Part shown: positions 51,082 to 58,182 of the stretch, one piece after another | Layout of the letters: the number at the start of each line of letters is the position of its first letter | How positions within the stretch are numbered: position 1 is the stretch's first letter | Notes under the pieces: generated by a model | Databases searched by the model: none | What the model was told of the DNA's origin: nothing | Seen by the model: only the letters and a program-made list of their open reading frames with translations | Translations under genes and position numbers: made by a program | Assembly: GCA_963796705.1 (NCBI GenBank) | Contig: CAWCMK010000002.1 | Coordinates: forward strand, 434,001 to 498,000 | Source of the DNA: VRUE01 sp963796705 | GTDB taxonomy: Bacteria; Actinomycetota; Thermoleophilia; Solirubrobacterales; 70-9 | DNA: 64,000 nucleotides | Direction: 5' to 3'

Positions 51082-52281
51082 ATGAGTGGCGTGCTGATCG
51101 TCGGTGGTGGCCTCGCGGCTCAGCGCTGCTGCGAGACGCTGCGTGCTCGCGGGTTCGAGGGCGAGGTCCGTATTGTCGCCGACGAGGGCAGGACGCCATA
51201 CGATCGCCCGCCGCTATCGAAGGCCGTTCTGGCAGGCGAACGCAGTCCCGACACCCTCGGTTTCCGGCCGGACGCGTGGTACGCCGAGCGCGATGTTGAC
51301 CTCGTCCTCGGTGACCCGGCGGTCGCGCTCGACCCCAACATCAAGACCGTCACACTCGGCTCGGGTGCGGTTCTCACCTACGACACGGCGGTCGTAGCTA
51401 CCGGCAGCAGACCGCGCCGACTCCCCGGGACCGAGGCGTTTGCCAATACCCATCTCCTGCGAACGATCGAGGACGCGGTCCGGCTTCGGGACGCCCTCCT
51501 TGGCTCCAAGACCCGCCTGATCGTCGTCGGCGCCGGCTTCATCGGGCTTGAGGTGGCGGCAACAGCGCGCCAGCTTGGCGCTCACGTGACCGTTCTGGAG
51601 GCAGCTCCCTCCGCCCTGGGGCGCGTGCTCATCCCCGAGCTGGCCAGCTGGTTCGTGGACCTTCACGCCGCCGAAGGTGTCAACGTCCTCTTCTCCGCCC
51701 ACGTTTCGCGCTTCGGCGAGGGGCGCGGCGGCGTTGAGTGGGTCCAGCTGACCGATGGCAGTCGCTTTTACTGCGACGCGTTGGTGCTGGGGATCGGAAT
51801 CGAACCCGCGACCGAGTGGCTGGAGGGAAGCGGCCTGGAGACTGATGGCGTCCGGGTTGACGCCTGCGGCCGCACCAGCGCCCCCGACGTCTTCGCGGCC
51901 GGCGACGCCGCGCGGGTCTTCAACCCGATCAGCGGCGCCCACGAGCGCAGCGAGCACTGGGACGCGGCGAGCCGTCAGGGCGTGCAGGTCGCGCGCGCGA
52001 TCCTCGGCCTTGAGCCTCTGCCATCGGCCCTGCCCTCCTTTTGGACCGACCAATTTGGGCATCGCATCCAGCTCATCGGTGACGCCAGCGGCGCCGACGC
52101 GGTGACGATCTCCGGCGACACCGTCGCTCCCGCGTTCACTGCACTGGTCAGTCGTAACGATGTCCCCGTCGCGGCGATGGCCGTCAACCAGCCGAGGGCG
52201 ATCCCCCCACTTCGAAAGCGAATCGAACTCGCGACAACCGAGGAAGAGAGGACCGACAGTGAGATACCTGCCGCAAATTGA
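51082..52281 (+). CDS. NAD(P)H-dependent ferredoxin reductase (FAD)
   Basis: 399 residues. FAD-binding VLIVGGGLAAQRCCETLRA, TYDTAVVATGSRPRRLPG, NAD-binding LIVVGAGFIGLEVAATAR and FAD-closing DVFAAGDAARVFNP match rubredoxin/ferredoxin reductases that feed P450s and dioxygenases. It passes electrons to the ferredoxin whose gene overlaps its end by 23 bp. First gene of the operon. Confidence 0.92.
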   Translation: MSGVLIVGGGLAAQRCCETLRARGFEGEVRIVADEGRTPYDRPPLSKAVLAGERSPDTLGFRPDAWYAERDVDLVLGDPAVALDPNIKTVTLGSGAVLTYDTAVVATGSRPRRLPGTEAFANTHLLRTIEDAVRLRDALLGSKTRLIVVGAGFIGLEVAATARQLGAHVTVLEAAPSALGRVLIPELASWFVDLHAAEGVNVLFSAHVSRFGEGRGGVEWVQLTDGSRFYCDALVLGIGIEPATEWLEGSGLETDGVRVDACGRTSAPDVFAAGDAARVFNPISGAHERSEHWDAASRQGVQVARAILGLEPLPSALPSFWTDQFGHRIQLIGDASGADAVTISGDTVAPAFTALVSRNDVPVAAMAVNQPRAIPPLRKRIELATTEEERTDSEIPAAN

Positions 52282-52465
52282 CGAAAACGCATGCGCCGCC
52301 CACGGAGACTGTGTGGATATCGCGCCGGAAGTATTCGAGCTGGACGACGTGGCTCGGGTGATCGGTTCTGGAGCACCCGAGCTGATCCTCAAGGCCGCGG
52401 AAGCTTGCCCCTCGGTTGCGATCAGCGTCATCGATGAGGACAGCGGCGAGCAGGTCTACCCCTAG
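52259..52465 (+). CDS. Ferredoxin, single-cluster [3Fe-4S]/[4Fe-4S] type
   Basis: 68 residues. CAAHGDC followed by EACPSVAI gives three Cys ligands; a His stands where a fourth Cys is found in [4Fe-4S] proteins, as in many P450-associated ferredoxins. GTG 52259 follows AGGAAGAGAGG. It receives electrons from the overlapping reductase gene product and, by operon context, hands them to the membrane components. Confidence 0.9.
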   Translation: MRYLPQIDENACAAHGDCVDIAPEVFELDDVARVIGSGAPELILKAAEACPSVAISVIDEDSGEQVYP

Positions 52466-52470
52466 GAACG

Positions 52471-53043
52471 ATGGCTCTCCGGTTTGGATCGATATTCCTC
52501 CTTGGGCTCCTCGTCGCCCTCTATTCCGGTTGCGGCGGCGATAAGCGCCGCGGTGAGACCGAGACGACGGAAACGACGAGCCAAGTGGGCACGGTGCAGC
52601 CGCCAACATCCTCTCCGCCGGGAGGGACTGGAAAGGTGCGCGTGGCGAAGGTCACCAGCCCCGCCCGACGTGCCTACATTGCCCGGGTGGACAAGGTCTG
52701 CGAAAAGATTGACCCCGAGCGCACCAAGGATCAGGAGATGGTCGGAGCGACCCGTAGCTCTGCGGAAGCTGTGAAGGCCTACGAGGGTACGATCGCGCTC
52801 GGTTGGCGGGAGCTGCGGCAGATCGAAGCAATCGCCCCGCCGCCCGGCGAAGAGGCGCTCGTGAGGTCAAATGTCTTCGACCTTGTCAAGGGTCAGCTGG
52901 CGCTGAGGGCGAAGATCCGCGACGCGCTCGCCACTGCCGACGTCCCCCTCGTTCAACGCCTGCGGAACGAGCTCGACAACTCGACCCGGGAGCTGACCGG
53001 GTTCGCCCGCGGCTACGGCTTCCATGTCTGTGGGGAGCAATGA
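52471..53043 (+). CDS. Lipoprotein of unknown function
   Basis: 190 residues. Signal sequence with lipobox (YSGC, Cys21), a Thr/Ser/Pro-rich linker, then a mostly helical domain (AYIARVDKVCEKI) and a C-terminal HVCGEQ. Two Cys (VCEK and HVCG) could form a disulfide. It starts 5 bp after the ferredoxin gene and overlaps the next by 4 bp. No homologous family recognised. Confidence 0.75.
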   Translation: MALRFGSIFLLGLLVALYSGCGGDKRRGETETTETTSQVGTVQPPTSSPPGGTGKVRVAKVTSPARRAYIARVDKVCEKIDPERTKDQEMVGATRSSAEAVKAYEGTIALGWRELRQIEAIAPPPGEEALVRSNVFDLVKGQLALRAKIRDALATADVPLVQRLRNELDNSTRELTGFARGYGFHVCGEQ

Positions 53044-53309
53044 GTGCTGAGACAGACAAATCGGCACGCAAACAGCGTCGTCGCGCGCCCAGCCCGCTGG
53101 CCGTGATCATCTCCTCGCTGGGGCTCTTCTTCGTCGTGCTGACCCTGCTCGCGATCCAGGTGCGAAGCGGCAGAGACCCGGCCCTCGGCCCCGGAATCGT
53201 CTCGCCGACGGCGATCAGCCAGCCCGCCGCCGGCAAAGGGGGCACCGCGGCTCAGTCAACGGAAGCAGCTGCAATTGTCACAAAAACTTCCCCGGTGCCG
53301 CCGCCATGA
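53040..53309 (+). CDS. Small single-helix membrane protein
   Basis: 89 residues: basic N-terminus (KSARKQRRRAPSP), one helix (LAVIISSLGLFFVVLTLLAI) and an outward Ala/Pro/Thr-rich tail. Overlaps both neighbours by 4 bp, so translation is coupled. Possibly an accessory subunit of the membrane redox complex. No cofactor motif. Confidence 0.7.
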   Translation: MSAETDKSARKQRRRAPSPLAVIISSLGLFFVVLTLLAIQVRSGRDPALGPGIVSPTAISQPAAGKGGTAAQSTEAAAIVTKTSPVPPP

Positions 53310-53542
53310 AGACCGCCCCGCGCACCGGGGTCATGGACGATCAGGGTCCGAGCCTGAAGACCCGCGTCGCCGCCGTCATGGTGGTATTGGCGCTGGCGGG
53401 GCTCGCCGCTTACACGGTGTTTTCGGGCCCGACCACAGTGTCGGCTCCCTCAACCGGCGCCGGAGCGACCAAAGCCGCTCCAAGCCAGGCCACTTCGGGC
53501 GAGGAGCCCGCCGAGCGGGGGGATGGCGGCAATGGTCGCTGA
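53306..53542 (+). CDS. Small single-helix membrane protein
   Basis: 78 residues: one helix (VAAVMVVLALAGLAAYTVFS) and a Thr/Ser/Ala/Gly-rich tail with STGAGATKAA. The tail has a GAT string near a Thr, loosely like ApbE flavinylation sites, but the preceding Asp is missing. Overlaps the previous gene by 4 bp and the next by 20 bp. Confidence 0.65.
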   Translation: MKTAPRTGVMDDQGPSLKTRVAAVMVVLALAGLAAYTVFSGPTTVSAPSTGAGATKAAPSQATSGEEPAERGDGGNGR

Positions 53543-54143
53543 GCCGGATCCCGGCAAGTACCCGTGGTGGCTGGCGTCGCGCTCGGCGGGAATCGTCGCC
53601 TTTCTGCTGATCACCGCCGCGGTTGTGCTCGGCCTGCTGATGGCGTCGAAACTGATCAAGCGACCGGGCCTGAAGCGGAACTTGGTCAAAGTGCACGAGC
53701 AGGTCGCTCTGACGGCGCTGGTGGCGATCGGCGCCCACGGCGTGCTCCTGCTGGGCGATGCCTGGCTCAAACCAGGCATAACCGGGATCACGATCCCGTT
53801 CACCCTCGGATACCGACCGCTCTACACGGGCCTGGGGATTCTTGCCGGCTACCTTGCCCTGCTGCTGGGCCCGAGCTTCTACTGGCGGCGGCGGATCGGC
53901 GCCAAGCGCTGGCGCCAGTTGCACCGTGCGACCGTCGTCGTCTTCGCCCTCGCGGTCGTTCATTCGCTCGGATCAGGCACCGACGGGGCCAGTGGCTGGT
54001 TCAGGGTGATAGTGCTCGGCAGCGCGGCTGTTGTGCTCGCCCTCGCCGTCGTCCGCTACGGTCGCCGTGCCCCACGCCGCTCCAAAGCCGGGGCAAAACC
54101 GGCTCGCCCCGCACCCGCGGGGCTTCCCGGAACGCCGGCATAA
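53523..54143 (+). CDS. Ferric reductase-like transmembrane protein
   Basis: 206 residues with about six helices. HEQVALTALVAIGAHGVLL and LHRATVVVFALAVVHSLG place paired His residues on adjacent helices as in heme-b membrane reductases (YedZ/FRD type). No FAD/NAD domain, so electrons must come from partners such as the ferredoxin pair upstream. Start ATG 53523 (ATG 53532 also possible). Last gene of the operon. Confidence 0.82.
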   Translation: MAAMVAEPDPGKYPWWLASRSAGIVAFLLITAAVVLGLLMASKLIKRPGLKRNLVKVHEQVALTALVAIGAHGVLLLGDAWLKPGITGITIPFTLGYRPLYTGLGILAGYLALLLGPSFYWRRRIGAKRWRQLHRATVVVFALAVVHSLGSGTDGASGWFRVIVLGSAAVVLALAVVRYGRRAPRRSKAGAKPARPAPAGLPGTPA

Positions 54144-54249
54144 AACGGCTCAGGGCGAGGTTCCTGCCAAGCGGGGTGCGAAATCCATGCGTTCCCAACA
54201 GCGAACGACCACAAATCAGGCCTAATCTCTGAAGTTTGTCTCTGGCCGA

Positions 54250-54285
54250 TCGGGGCGATTGGATTTGAGCCAGCGACCGCTTGAC
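54250..54285 (-). repeat. tRNA-Pro(GGG) 3'-half copy A
   Basis: TCGGGGCGAT-TGGATTTGAG-CCAGCGACCGC (plus strand) matches the 3' end of the intact tRNA-Pro with two changes and stops matching at the anticodon stem, where TTGACCGCAGAGCGAGG begins. Copy D shares this flank. It lies downstream of the complete VOC gene. Confidence 0.75.
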
Positions 54286-54304
54286 CGCAGAGCGAGGGAT
54301 ATGC

Positions 54305-54312
54305 GGGGACGC
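54305..54312 (+). repeat. GGGGACGC motif near copy A
   Basis: One GGGGACGC unit, 25 bp beyond copy A. The same octamer recurs beside copies B and D, hinting at recombinase-binding repeats. Confidence 0.4.
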
Positions 54313-54377
54313 AGGCAGGTGCAGGGACTCAGCAATTGGGGCCCTCTCGCCAGTCTGGCCGCTCCCGGGCGTCCGGG

Positions 54378-54752
54378 TTAGATCTGGCTGAGTGGGGTTC
54401 CCCGTCGACGTTGCGCGGCAGCCAGGGGCTCTGCGGCCAGTGCGAAAGGGCTTCCCTCCGAGTCGCGGCAAATAGCCCAGCGCTCACCCGGGTGGACAAT
54501 CGAGCCGTCCAGTTCGCGCACCCGCTCAAGTGCGGCGGCCATGTCGCCGACCGTGAAGTAGGGCAGCGAGCCGATGTCGCCCGGTCCCGTACCCCGCTCG
54601 TGCACTCCAAGCCGAAGGCCGTCCGCAGAGGCCTCCCAGCCCGCCCCTGCGCCAGCCCCGCGCGGCGCCAGCTCGACTCCGAGCAGACCTTGCCAGAATC
54701 GCAGGGCGCGCTCTGGGTCATCGGCGGGGAACTCGATCAAGGGTGTCGGCAT
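54378..54752 (-). CDS. VOC-family (glyoxalase/bleomycin-resistance-like) protein, complete copy
   Basis: 124 residues, one VOC domain: PTPLIEFPADDPERALRFW at the N-terminus, GLRLGVHERGTGPGDIGSLP in the middle and RDSEGSPFALAAEPL at the end. ATG 54752 is used. Small VOC proteins bind metal and act in detoxification or isomerisation; substrate unknown. It is bracketed by tRNA-Pro 3'-half copies B (upstream) and A (downstream), and its leader matches the DNA after the intact tRNA-Pro. Three broken copies exist in the window. Confidence 0.82.
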   Translation of the reverse strand: MPTPLIEFPADDPERALRFWQGLLGVELAPRGAGAGAGWEASADGLRLGVHERGTGPGDIGSLPYFTVGDMAAALERVRELDGSIVHPGERWAICRDSEGSPFALAAEPLAAAQRRRGTPLSQI

Positions 54753-54881
54753 GTTCGTCGGAGAGTACTCTCGGGCAGAATTGGTACCGAAGCTGGTACC
54801 AGGCCACCCAACGAAAGGCTCAGCGCCGGCACCTCTCAGGGCCGCAGCCCGATCCAATCCCGAAGCGGGCTTTCGATTTAC

Positions 54882-54919
54882 TGGGCGCGACTGGATTTGA
54901 ACCAGCGACCTCGGCCCCC
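54882..54919 (-). repeat. tRNA-Pro(GGG) 3'-half copy B
   Basis: GCGACTGGATTTGAACCAGC is identical to the intact tRNA-Pro; the copy continues through GACCTCGGCCCCC to the anticodon region (two bases lost) and then diverges. A degenerate version of the tRNA terminator hairpin (CCCGAAGCGGG, ~54859) follows on the VOC side. Confidence 0.75.
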
Positions 54920-54974
54920 GCTCGGAGGACGCAGCTGCCAATGGGTCCCGACGGCGTCCCATGCATCCCCGGAC

Positions 54975-54994
54975 GGGGACGCATCGGGGGACGC
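54975..54994 (+). repeat. Two GGGGACGC motifs near copy B
   Basis: GGGGACGC at 54975-54982 and 54987-54994, 12 bp apart, each within GGGGACGCATCG. They lie about 55 bp beyond copy B. Confidence 0.5.
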
Positions 54995-55170
54995 ATCGGT
55001 CCATGCTCTCGGTACCAAAGCCACTGCGCCGGCGATCTCAGTGGCGTAGCTGCTTAGTGAGGCTCCGCACGAGCCCAGCTTTGCCTTTCTTGAGGGGGCA
55101 GAAACCGCAGTGTCGCGTCTGCGCATAGAGTCCCTCTAAAGCGAGCCAAGCCATGGAAGGAGAGCGCACG

Positions 55171-55476
55171 ATGTACGTTCGGATCGCGCAATTCGAAGGT
55201 GGTGACCGCAACTGGGACGAGTTCGCGGCTGGAATCCGCGACTCAATCCGCAGCGGCGCCGAAGGCACCCCGCTTGAGACGAGCCTCGACGCGGTCAAGC
55301 GCGTCATGTTGCTCGTCGATCGCGAGAGCAACCGCGGCGCCAACCTGATCATCTGTGAGACAGAGGACGACCTGCGACGGGTCGATGCTGCACTGAACGA
55401 GATGACGCCGGCTGGCGGACGCGGCGCCCGCACATCTGTGGATAAGTTCGAGGTGCTGGTGGATGAGGAGCCGTAG
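55171..55476 (+). CDS. Small conserved protein, antibiotic-monooxygenase-like fold
   Basis: 101 residues, soluble. MYVRIAQFEGG at the N-terminus, VKRVMLLVDRES and LIICETEDDLRRVDAALNEM suggest a ferredoxin-like (ABM/Dabb) sandwich. ATG 55171 follows GGAAGGAGAG. It runs opposite to the nearby tRNA-Pro-linked genes and is probably not part of that series. Function unknown. Confidence 0.7.
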   Translation: MYVRIAQFEGGDRNWDEFAAGIRDSIRSGAEGTPLETSLDAVKRVMLLVDRESNRGANLIICETEDDLRRVDAALNEMTPAGGRGARTSVDKFEVLVDEEP

Positions 55477-55493
55477 GCGGCACCAGCGTGACC

Positions 55494-55912
55494 CTATGCC
55501 GGCGGACCCTCGGGAATTGCGTCGAGCTGTTGCATCATCGAGAACGTGTCGAAGAGGCCCCGGTTCGCGCACATCTTGCCGGCTTCATCGAATTGCATGA
55601 CGTCGATCAGCTTCACGTCGATGCGCTTGCCGATCGGCGGCATGCCCATCAGCTCACCATGGTGAGTTCCGGTGGTCCTCACCCGCGTGATGGTCTAGTC
55701 CCCGCTGACGAGCACCTCCTCGGCCTCCATCTGCATATCGGGAACGCCGCTCGGTACATCCGAAACATGTCGAGGACCCCCTCCTTGGTCGGAGCGAGGC
55801 CGGGCGTCTCCTCGTGCTCGGTGAAGTCGTCGGCGATGAGCTCGCCGAACCCGTCCATGTCTCCAGCGCTTATCAGCTCATACGCCCGTCGGGTCGCGGC
55901 GGAGATGTCCAT
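55494..55912 (-). pseudogene. SnoaL-like ester-cyclase pseudogene
   Basis: Begins MDISAATRRAYELISAGDMD and reaches DMFRMYRAAFP, then a one-base loss shifts the frame near 55757. The continuation (MQMEAEEVLVSGD) also contains TAG at about 55696-55698 where Trp is expected, and TITRVRTTGTHHGE through the C-terminus follows in that second frame. Two independent lesions mean the gene is dead. It lies about 100 bp downstream of copy C on the same strand. Confidence 0.8.
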
Positions 55913-56013
55913 CTTCTTCCTTCCGGTCGGGGAGTCGATCGTAAACTCGCGTCGACAAATGTCGAGGGCAACGGGGCACGCCAGGAAATCGCCGAACACA
56001 CCGATTTCGGAAA

Positions 56014-56059
56014 TCCGGGCGACTGATTTGAGCCAGCGAGCGCTCGGCCCTCAGCCGAT
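56014..56059 (-). repeat. tRNA-Pro(GGG) 3'-half copy C
   Basis: The longest degenerate copy: it keeps most of the anticodon stem-loop (CGGCTGAGGGCCG on the minus strand, intact has CTGGGGG), the variable segment, T-arm and acceptor strand, with several substitutions and one deletion. It lies between the YCII-like gene and the SnoaL pseudogene. Confidence 0.75.
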
Positions 56060-56183
56060 GGACATTCCGTGTCGATGCATTCCTGGGCGTCCATCTGTCG
56101 CGGCCTGTGGACGATCTGGATCCGGGTGCCCAATCGCGGCTCCGTTCCTCGCCTAACTGCCACCCGGATTCGGTGGCCGGAGA

Positions 56184-56489
56184 CTAGCCGCCCATCGCTG
56201 CTTGAGCCTCGACGAGTTTCGCGCGCAGCGTGTCCCGCTCCTCTCCGAACTCAAGCAGTGGCTTCACGTCCCATTCCGAGAGCCCGAACATGGGATAGTC
56301 GGTCATGACCTCGAAGACCTCTGCATGGGAGCCGGCGTTGACGACGCTGAAGCCGCCGCCACTGAGAAACCCATAGACGCAGTCAAAGGTTCCGTCATCG
56401 AGCTTGCCCTGAATCCAGTCGAATGCCGCGTCGAAGACCTCGGGCGGCGGAGGCATCGGACCGGGCTTGGGGCTGACGTAGTACTTCAT
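56184..56489 (-). CDS. YCII/muconolactone-isomerase-like small protein
   Basis: 101 residues, ferredoxin-like fold: KYYVSPKPGPMPPPPEVFDA, FDCVYGFLSGGGFSVVNAGS, HAEVFEVMTDYPMFGLSEWD and VKPLLEFGEERDTLRAKLVE. Small dimeric barrel proteins of this type bind aromatic or lactone ligands. ATG 56489 has GAGAGGAG upstream. It is bracketed by tRNA-Pro copies D (upstream) and C (downstream), and appears intact. Confidence 0.72.
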   Translation of the reverse strand: MKYYVSPKPGPMPPPPEVFDAAFDWIQGKLDDGTFDCVYGFLSGGGFSVVNAGSHAEVFEVMTDYPMFGLSEWDVKPLLEFGEERDTLRAKLVEAQAAMGG

Positions 56490-56557
56490 CGCAATCTCCT
56501 CTCAGGAAGGGCCGAGTCAACGGCTTCGAGTCTCTTGCAAAGCGGCCCGTCGGTCAA

Positions 56558-56592
56558 GAGCCCGGCTTCGTCTAGGTCCGGTCGCCGGGCTC
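56558..56592 (-). terminator. Hairpin between tRNA-Pro copy D and the YCII-like gene
   Basis: GAGCCCGGC (56558-56566) and GCCGGGCTC (56584-56592) form a perfect 9-bp stem with a 17-nt loop, just after copy D in the minus direction, where a tRNA terminator would be expected. Confidence 0.55.
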
Positions 56593-56599
56593 TGAGGAA

Positions 56600-56628
56600 T
56601 CGGGGCAACTGGATTTGAATCAGCGACC
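56600..56628 (-). repeat. tRNA-Pro(GGG) 3'-half copy D
   Basis: TCGGGGCAACTGGATTTGAA plus TCAGCGACC matches the tRNA-Pro 3' end with two changes; after it comes TTTTGCCTTTGACCGCGGAGCGAGG, related to the flank of copy A. VOC remnant copy 3 lies on its other side. Confidence 0.75.
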
Positions 56629-56659
56629 TTTTGCCTTTGACCGCGGAGCGAGGATGCGT

Positions 56660-56686
56660 GGGGACGCGGGGACGCGCAAGGGACGC
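56660..56686 (+). repeat. Three GGGGACGC-like motifs near copy D
   Basis: GGGGACGC at 56660-56667 and 56668-56675, and GGGACGC at 56680-56686, immediately beyond copy D. Confidence 0.5.
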
Positions 56687-56766
56687 ACTAATTGGGCCCA
56701 TCACCTGTCTGGCCGCTCGGGCGGCGTCCGTGTCCCTGTTGGCTGAGTGAGGTGCCCCGCCGACGA

Positions 56767-56880
56767 TCACGCGGCGGCCAGCGGCTCTGCGGCCAGCGCG
56801 AAAGGGCTCCCCTCCGAGTCGCGGCCAACAGCCCAACGCTCACCCGGGTGGACAATCGAGCCGCCCAGCTCGGGCACCCG
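56767..56880 (-). pseudogene. VOC-family remnant, copy 3 (C-terminal part only)
   Basis: Encodes GGSIVHPGERWAVGRDSEGS and the FALAAEPLAAA end of the VOC protein; the N-terminal two thirds are missing, replaced abruptly at 56881 by unrelated DNA leading to the tRNA-Met fragment. The downstream spacer and copy D match those after the complete VOC gene. Confidence 0.75.
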
Positions 56881-56985
56881 CCACGGATACAGCACGCAAT
56901 CGGAATGCCGTTTCGGAGGCGAAAACGGCAGGCTTCCGGCGAAAACCTGTAACAGCGCACACTCCACGGATATGCCGGGGCGCGA

Positions 56986-57026
56986 TCATAATCCGCGTGT
57001 CTGGGGTTCGAGTCCCTCGTCCGGCA
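56986..57026 (+). repeat. tRNA-Met(CAT) 3'-half fragment
   Basis: Starts at the anticodon loop (TCATAAT), then a variable region, T-arm TGGGG-TTCGAGT-CCCTC and acceptor strand GTCCGGC with discriminator A. The D-arm and 5' acceptor strand are absent: a partial GCCGGGG sits only 12 bp upstream and leaves no room for them. Not a functional tRNA; another attachment-site-like half. Confidence 0.7.
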
Positions 57027-57032
57027 TCGTCA

Positions 57033-57054
57033 GAACCCCGCAAAAGCAGGGTTT
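57033..57054 (+). terminator. Terminator-like hairpin after the tRNA-Met fragment
   Basis: GAACCCCGC-AAAA-GCAGGGTTT forms an 8-9-bp stem with one mismatch and an AAAA loop, followed by TCTCATTT. It probably descends from the terminator of the original tRNA-Met gene. Confidence 0.55.
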
Positions 57055-57220
57055 CTCATTTCGATCCTGGCGCCACTGAGCGGCTCGCGCAAATGCGAGC
57101 GAGAGTGCACGGCGACGATTCGAGGGCTTCCTAACGCCTCGTGCATGAACACTCCGGAGTGGCCTGGATCCAGTGACGGCTCATGCACGCACTCCGCCCG
57201 TGACCCGCCAAATCCGGCCC

Positions 57221-57895
57221 TTATTTGACCGTTATGTTCACCTTGGCACCCGGCGCCAACTTCTTGCCGGGCGCGGAACTCTGCTTGGTGACCTTGGCCG
57301 ACTTGCCCTTTTTGCCCTTTACCTTGCCGAGAGCGCAGCCGGCTGCGGTCAGCTTCTTTTTGGCCTTGGCCACCGTCTTGCCTTTCAGCGCAGGGACAAC
57401 GCAGGCCGCGGTTGGAGATGGATTGCTCCCGCCGCCTCCACCACCAGAGCCGCCACCGCCACCGCCGGAAGCGGGGGTAAAGCCCGGGACCGGGCACGAC
57501 GCCACCGCCGGTGCACTACTTGGGGTGACATCTTCAATCAAATTAAATTGCAACTCTGTTACGGCTGAGCCGGAGTAACAGATCTGCTTCGAGGTCATCG
57601 CCGGCAGTTTAAATTCGCATATTGCCCCGCCGGTCTGCGGGATACAGGTCCCTTCCGTCAGAGCAAAGTTGGTCAGGTTTTCGCCGACCAACCCAAGATC
57701 ATGTTCGAGTTTTTCCGCACCAGTCGTGACGGTTAGCAGGTAGGACCCCGTGCCGATCGGAGCAAGCGTCGCCGTCGGTCCGGCCGCCCATGCCGGCGCC
57801 ACGGACGCCAACGACAGGGCTAGGGTTGCGGTGATCACCAGGCCAGCAATTCGGCCACGTATGCAGCCTGCAGAGCTTCCTACGTCGGGGCTCAT
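57221..57895 (-). CDS. Secreted PASTA-domain protein
   Basis: 224 residues. Signal peptide (~1-37, ending AWA-AGP), a beta-rich Cys-containing domain (~38-135; CIPQTGG, CEFKLPAM, CYSGSA), a Gly/Ser linker, then one Lys-rich PASTA domain (VPALKGKTVAKAKKKLTAAG to the end). PASTA domains bind peptidoglycan. The first domain is not recognised. Probably attached non-covalently to the wall. Confidence 0.8.
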   Translation of the reverse strand: MSPDVGSSAGCIRGRIAGLVITATLALSLASVAPAWAAGPTATLAPIGTGSYLLTVTTGAEKLEHDLGLVGENLTNFALTEGTCIPQTGGAICEFKLPAMTSKQICYSGSAVTELQFNLIEDVTPSSAPAVASCPVPGFTPASGGGGGGSGGGGGGSNPSPTAACVVPALKGKTVAKAKKKLTAAGCALGKVKGKKGKSAKVTKQSSAPGKKLAPGAKVNITVK

Positions 57896-58129
57896 CTTGC
57901 GCTCGCCTCCTCCGTCTGCGTCGCCATCCAGACGGCGGCAGGATATAGGACGTGCTGGGAAGCGTCAATCGACAGAGTCCGCAAACGACGGGGGGTGATC
58001 CGTGGATTGATCGGCCAACCGTGTCGGCTGTTTTGGATGCGCCCGGCTTAGTGGTGCACGGACTGTCGCCTGAAAGGCGAGTCGTGCTGTGAGGGCGCGA
58101 AGCTGAGGACGGATTGAACTCAAGCGGAT

Positions 58130-58182
58130 CCCCTTCCCCTTCCCCTTCCCCTTCCCCTTCCCCTTCCCCTTCCCCTTCCCCT
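58130..58182. repeat. CCCCTT hexanucleotide tandem array (8.8 units)
   Basis: Eight perfect CCCCTT units (58130-58177) followed by CCCCT. Perfect short-unit arrays change length by slippage. On the minus strand one frame would read Gly-Glu repeats. Confidence 0.95.

Larger units (their letters stand above)
54753..55170. other. Gene-free stretch with tRNA-Pro copy B and GGGGACGC repeats
   Basis: About 420 bp between the VOC gene and the gene at 55171. It holds copy B and two GGGGACGCATCG units; no convincing gene. Confidence 0.5.
56881..57220. other. Gene-free stretch containing a tRNA-Met 3'-half copy
   Basis: 340 bp between VOC remnant 3 and the PASTA protein gene. Contains the tRNA-Met half and its terminator-like hairpin; otherwise nothing recognisable. 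Confidence 0.5.

Noticed and set aside
51790..51830. tRNA-like GGAATCGAACCCGCGACCGAG string
   Set aside because: It lies inside the ferredoxin reductase gene in a well-conserved protein segment (IGIEPATEWLEG); no acceptor or anticodon stem can be drawn, so it is chance similarity.
53450..53500. STGAGAT as an ApbE flavinylation site
   Set aside because: The upstream Asp of the known motif is missing and the surrounding tail is low-complexity, so it is kept only as a question within the operon finding.
54336..55049. Plus-strand frame containing DLNQRP and similar strings near tRNA halves
   Set aside because: Such peptides are the well-known translation of tRNA 3' ends and do not represent a protein.
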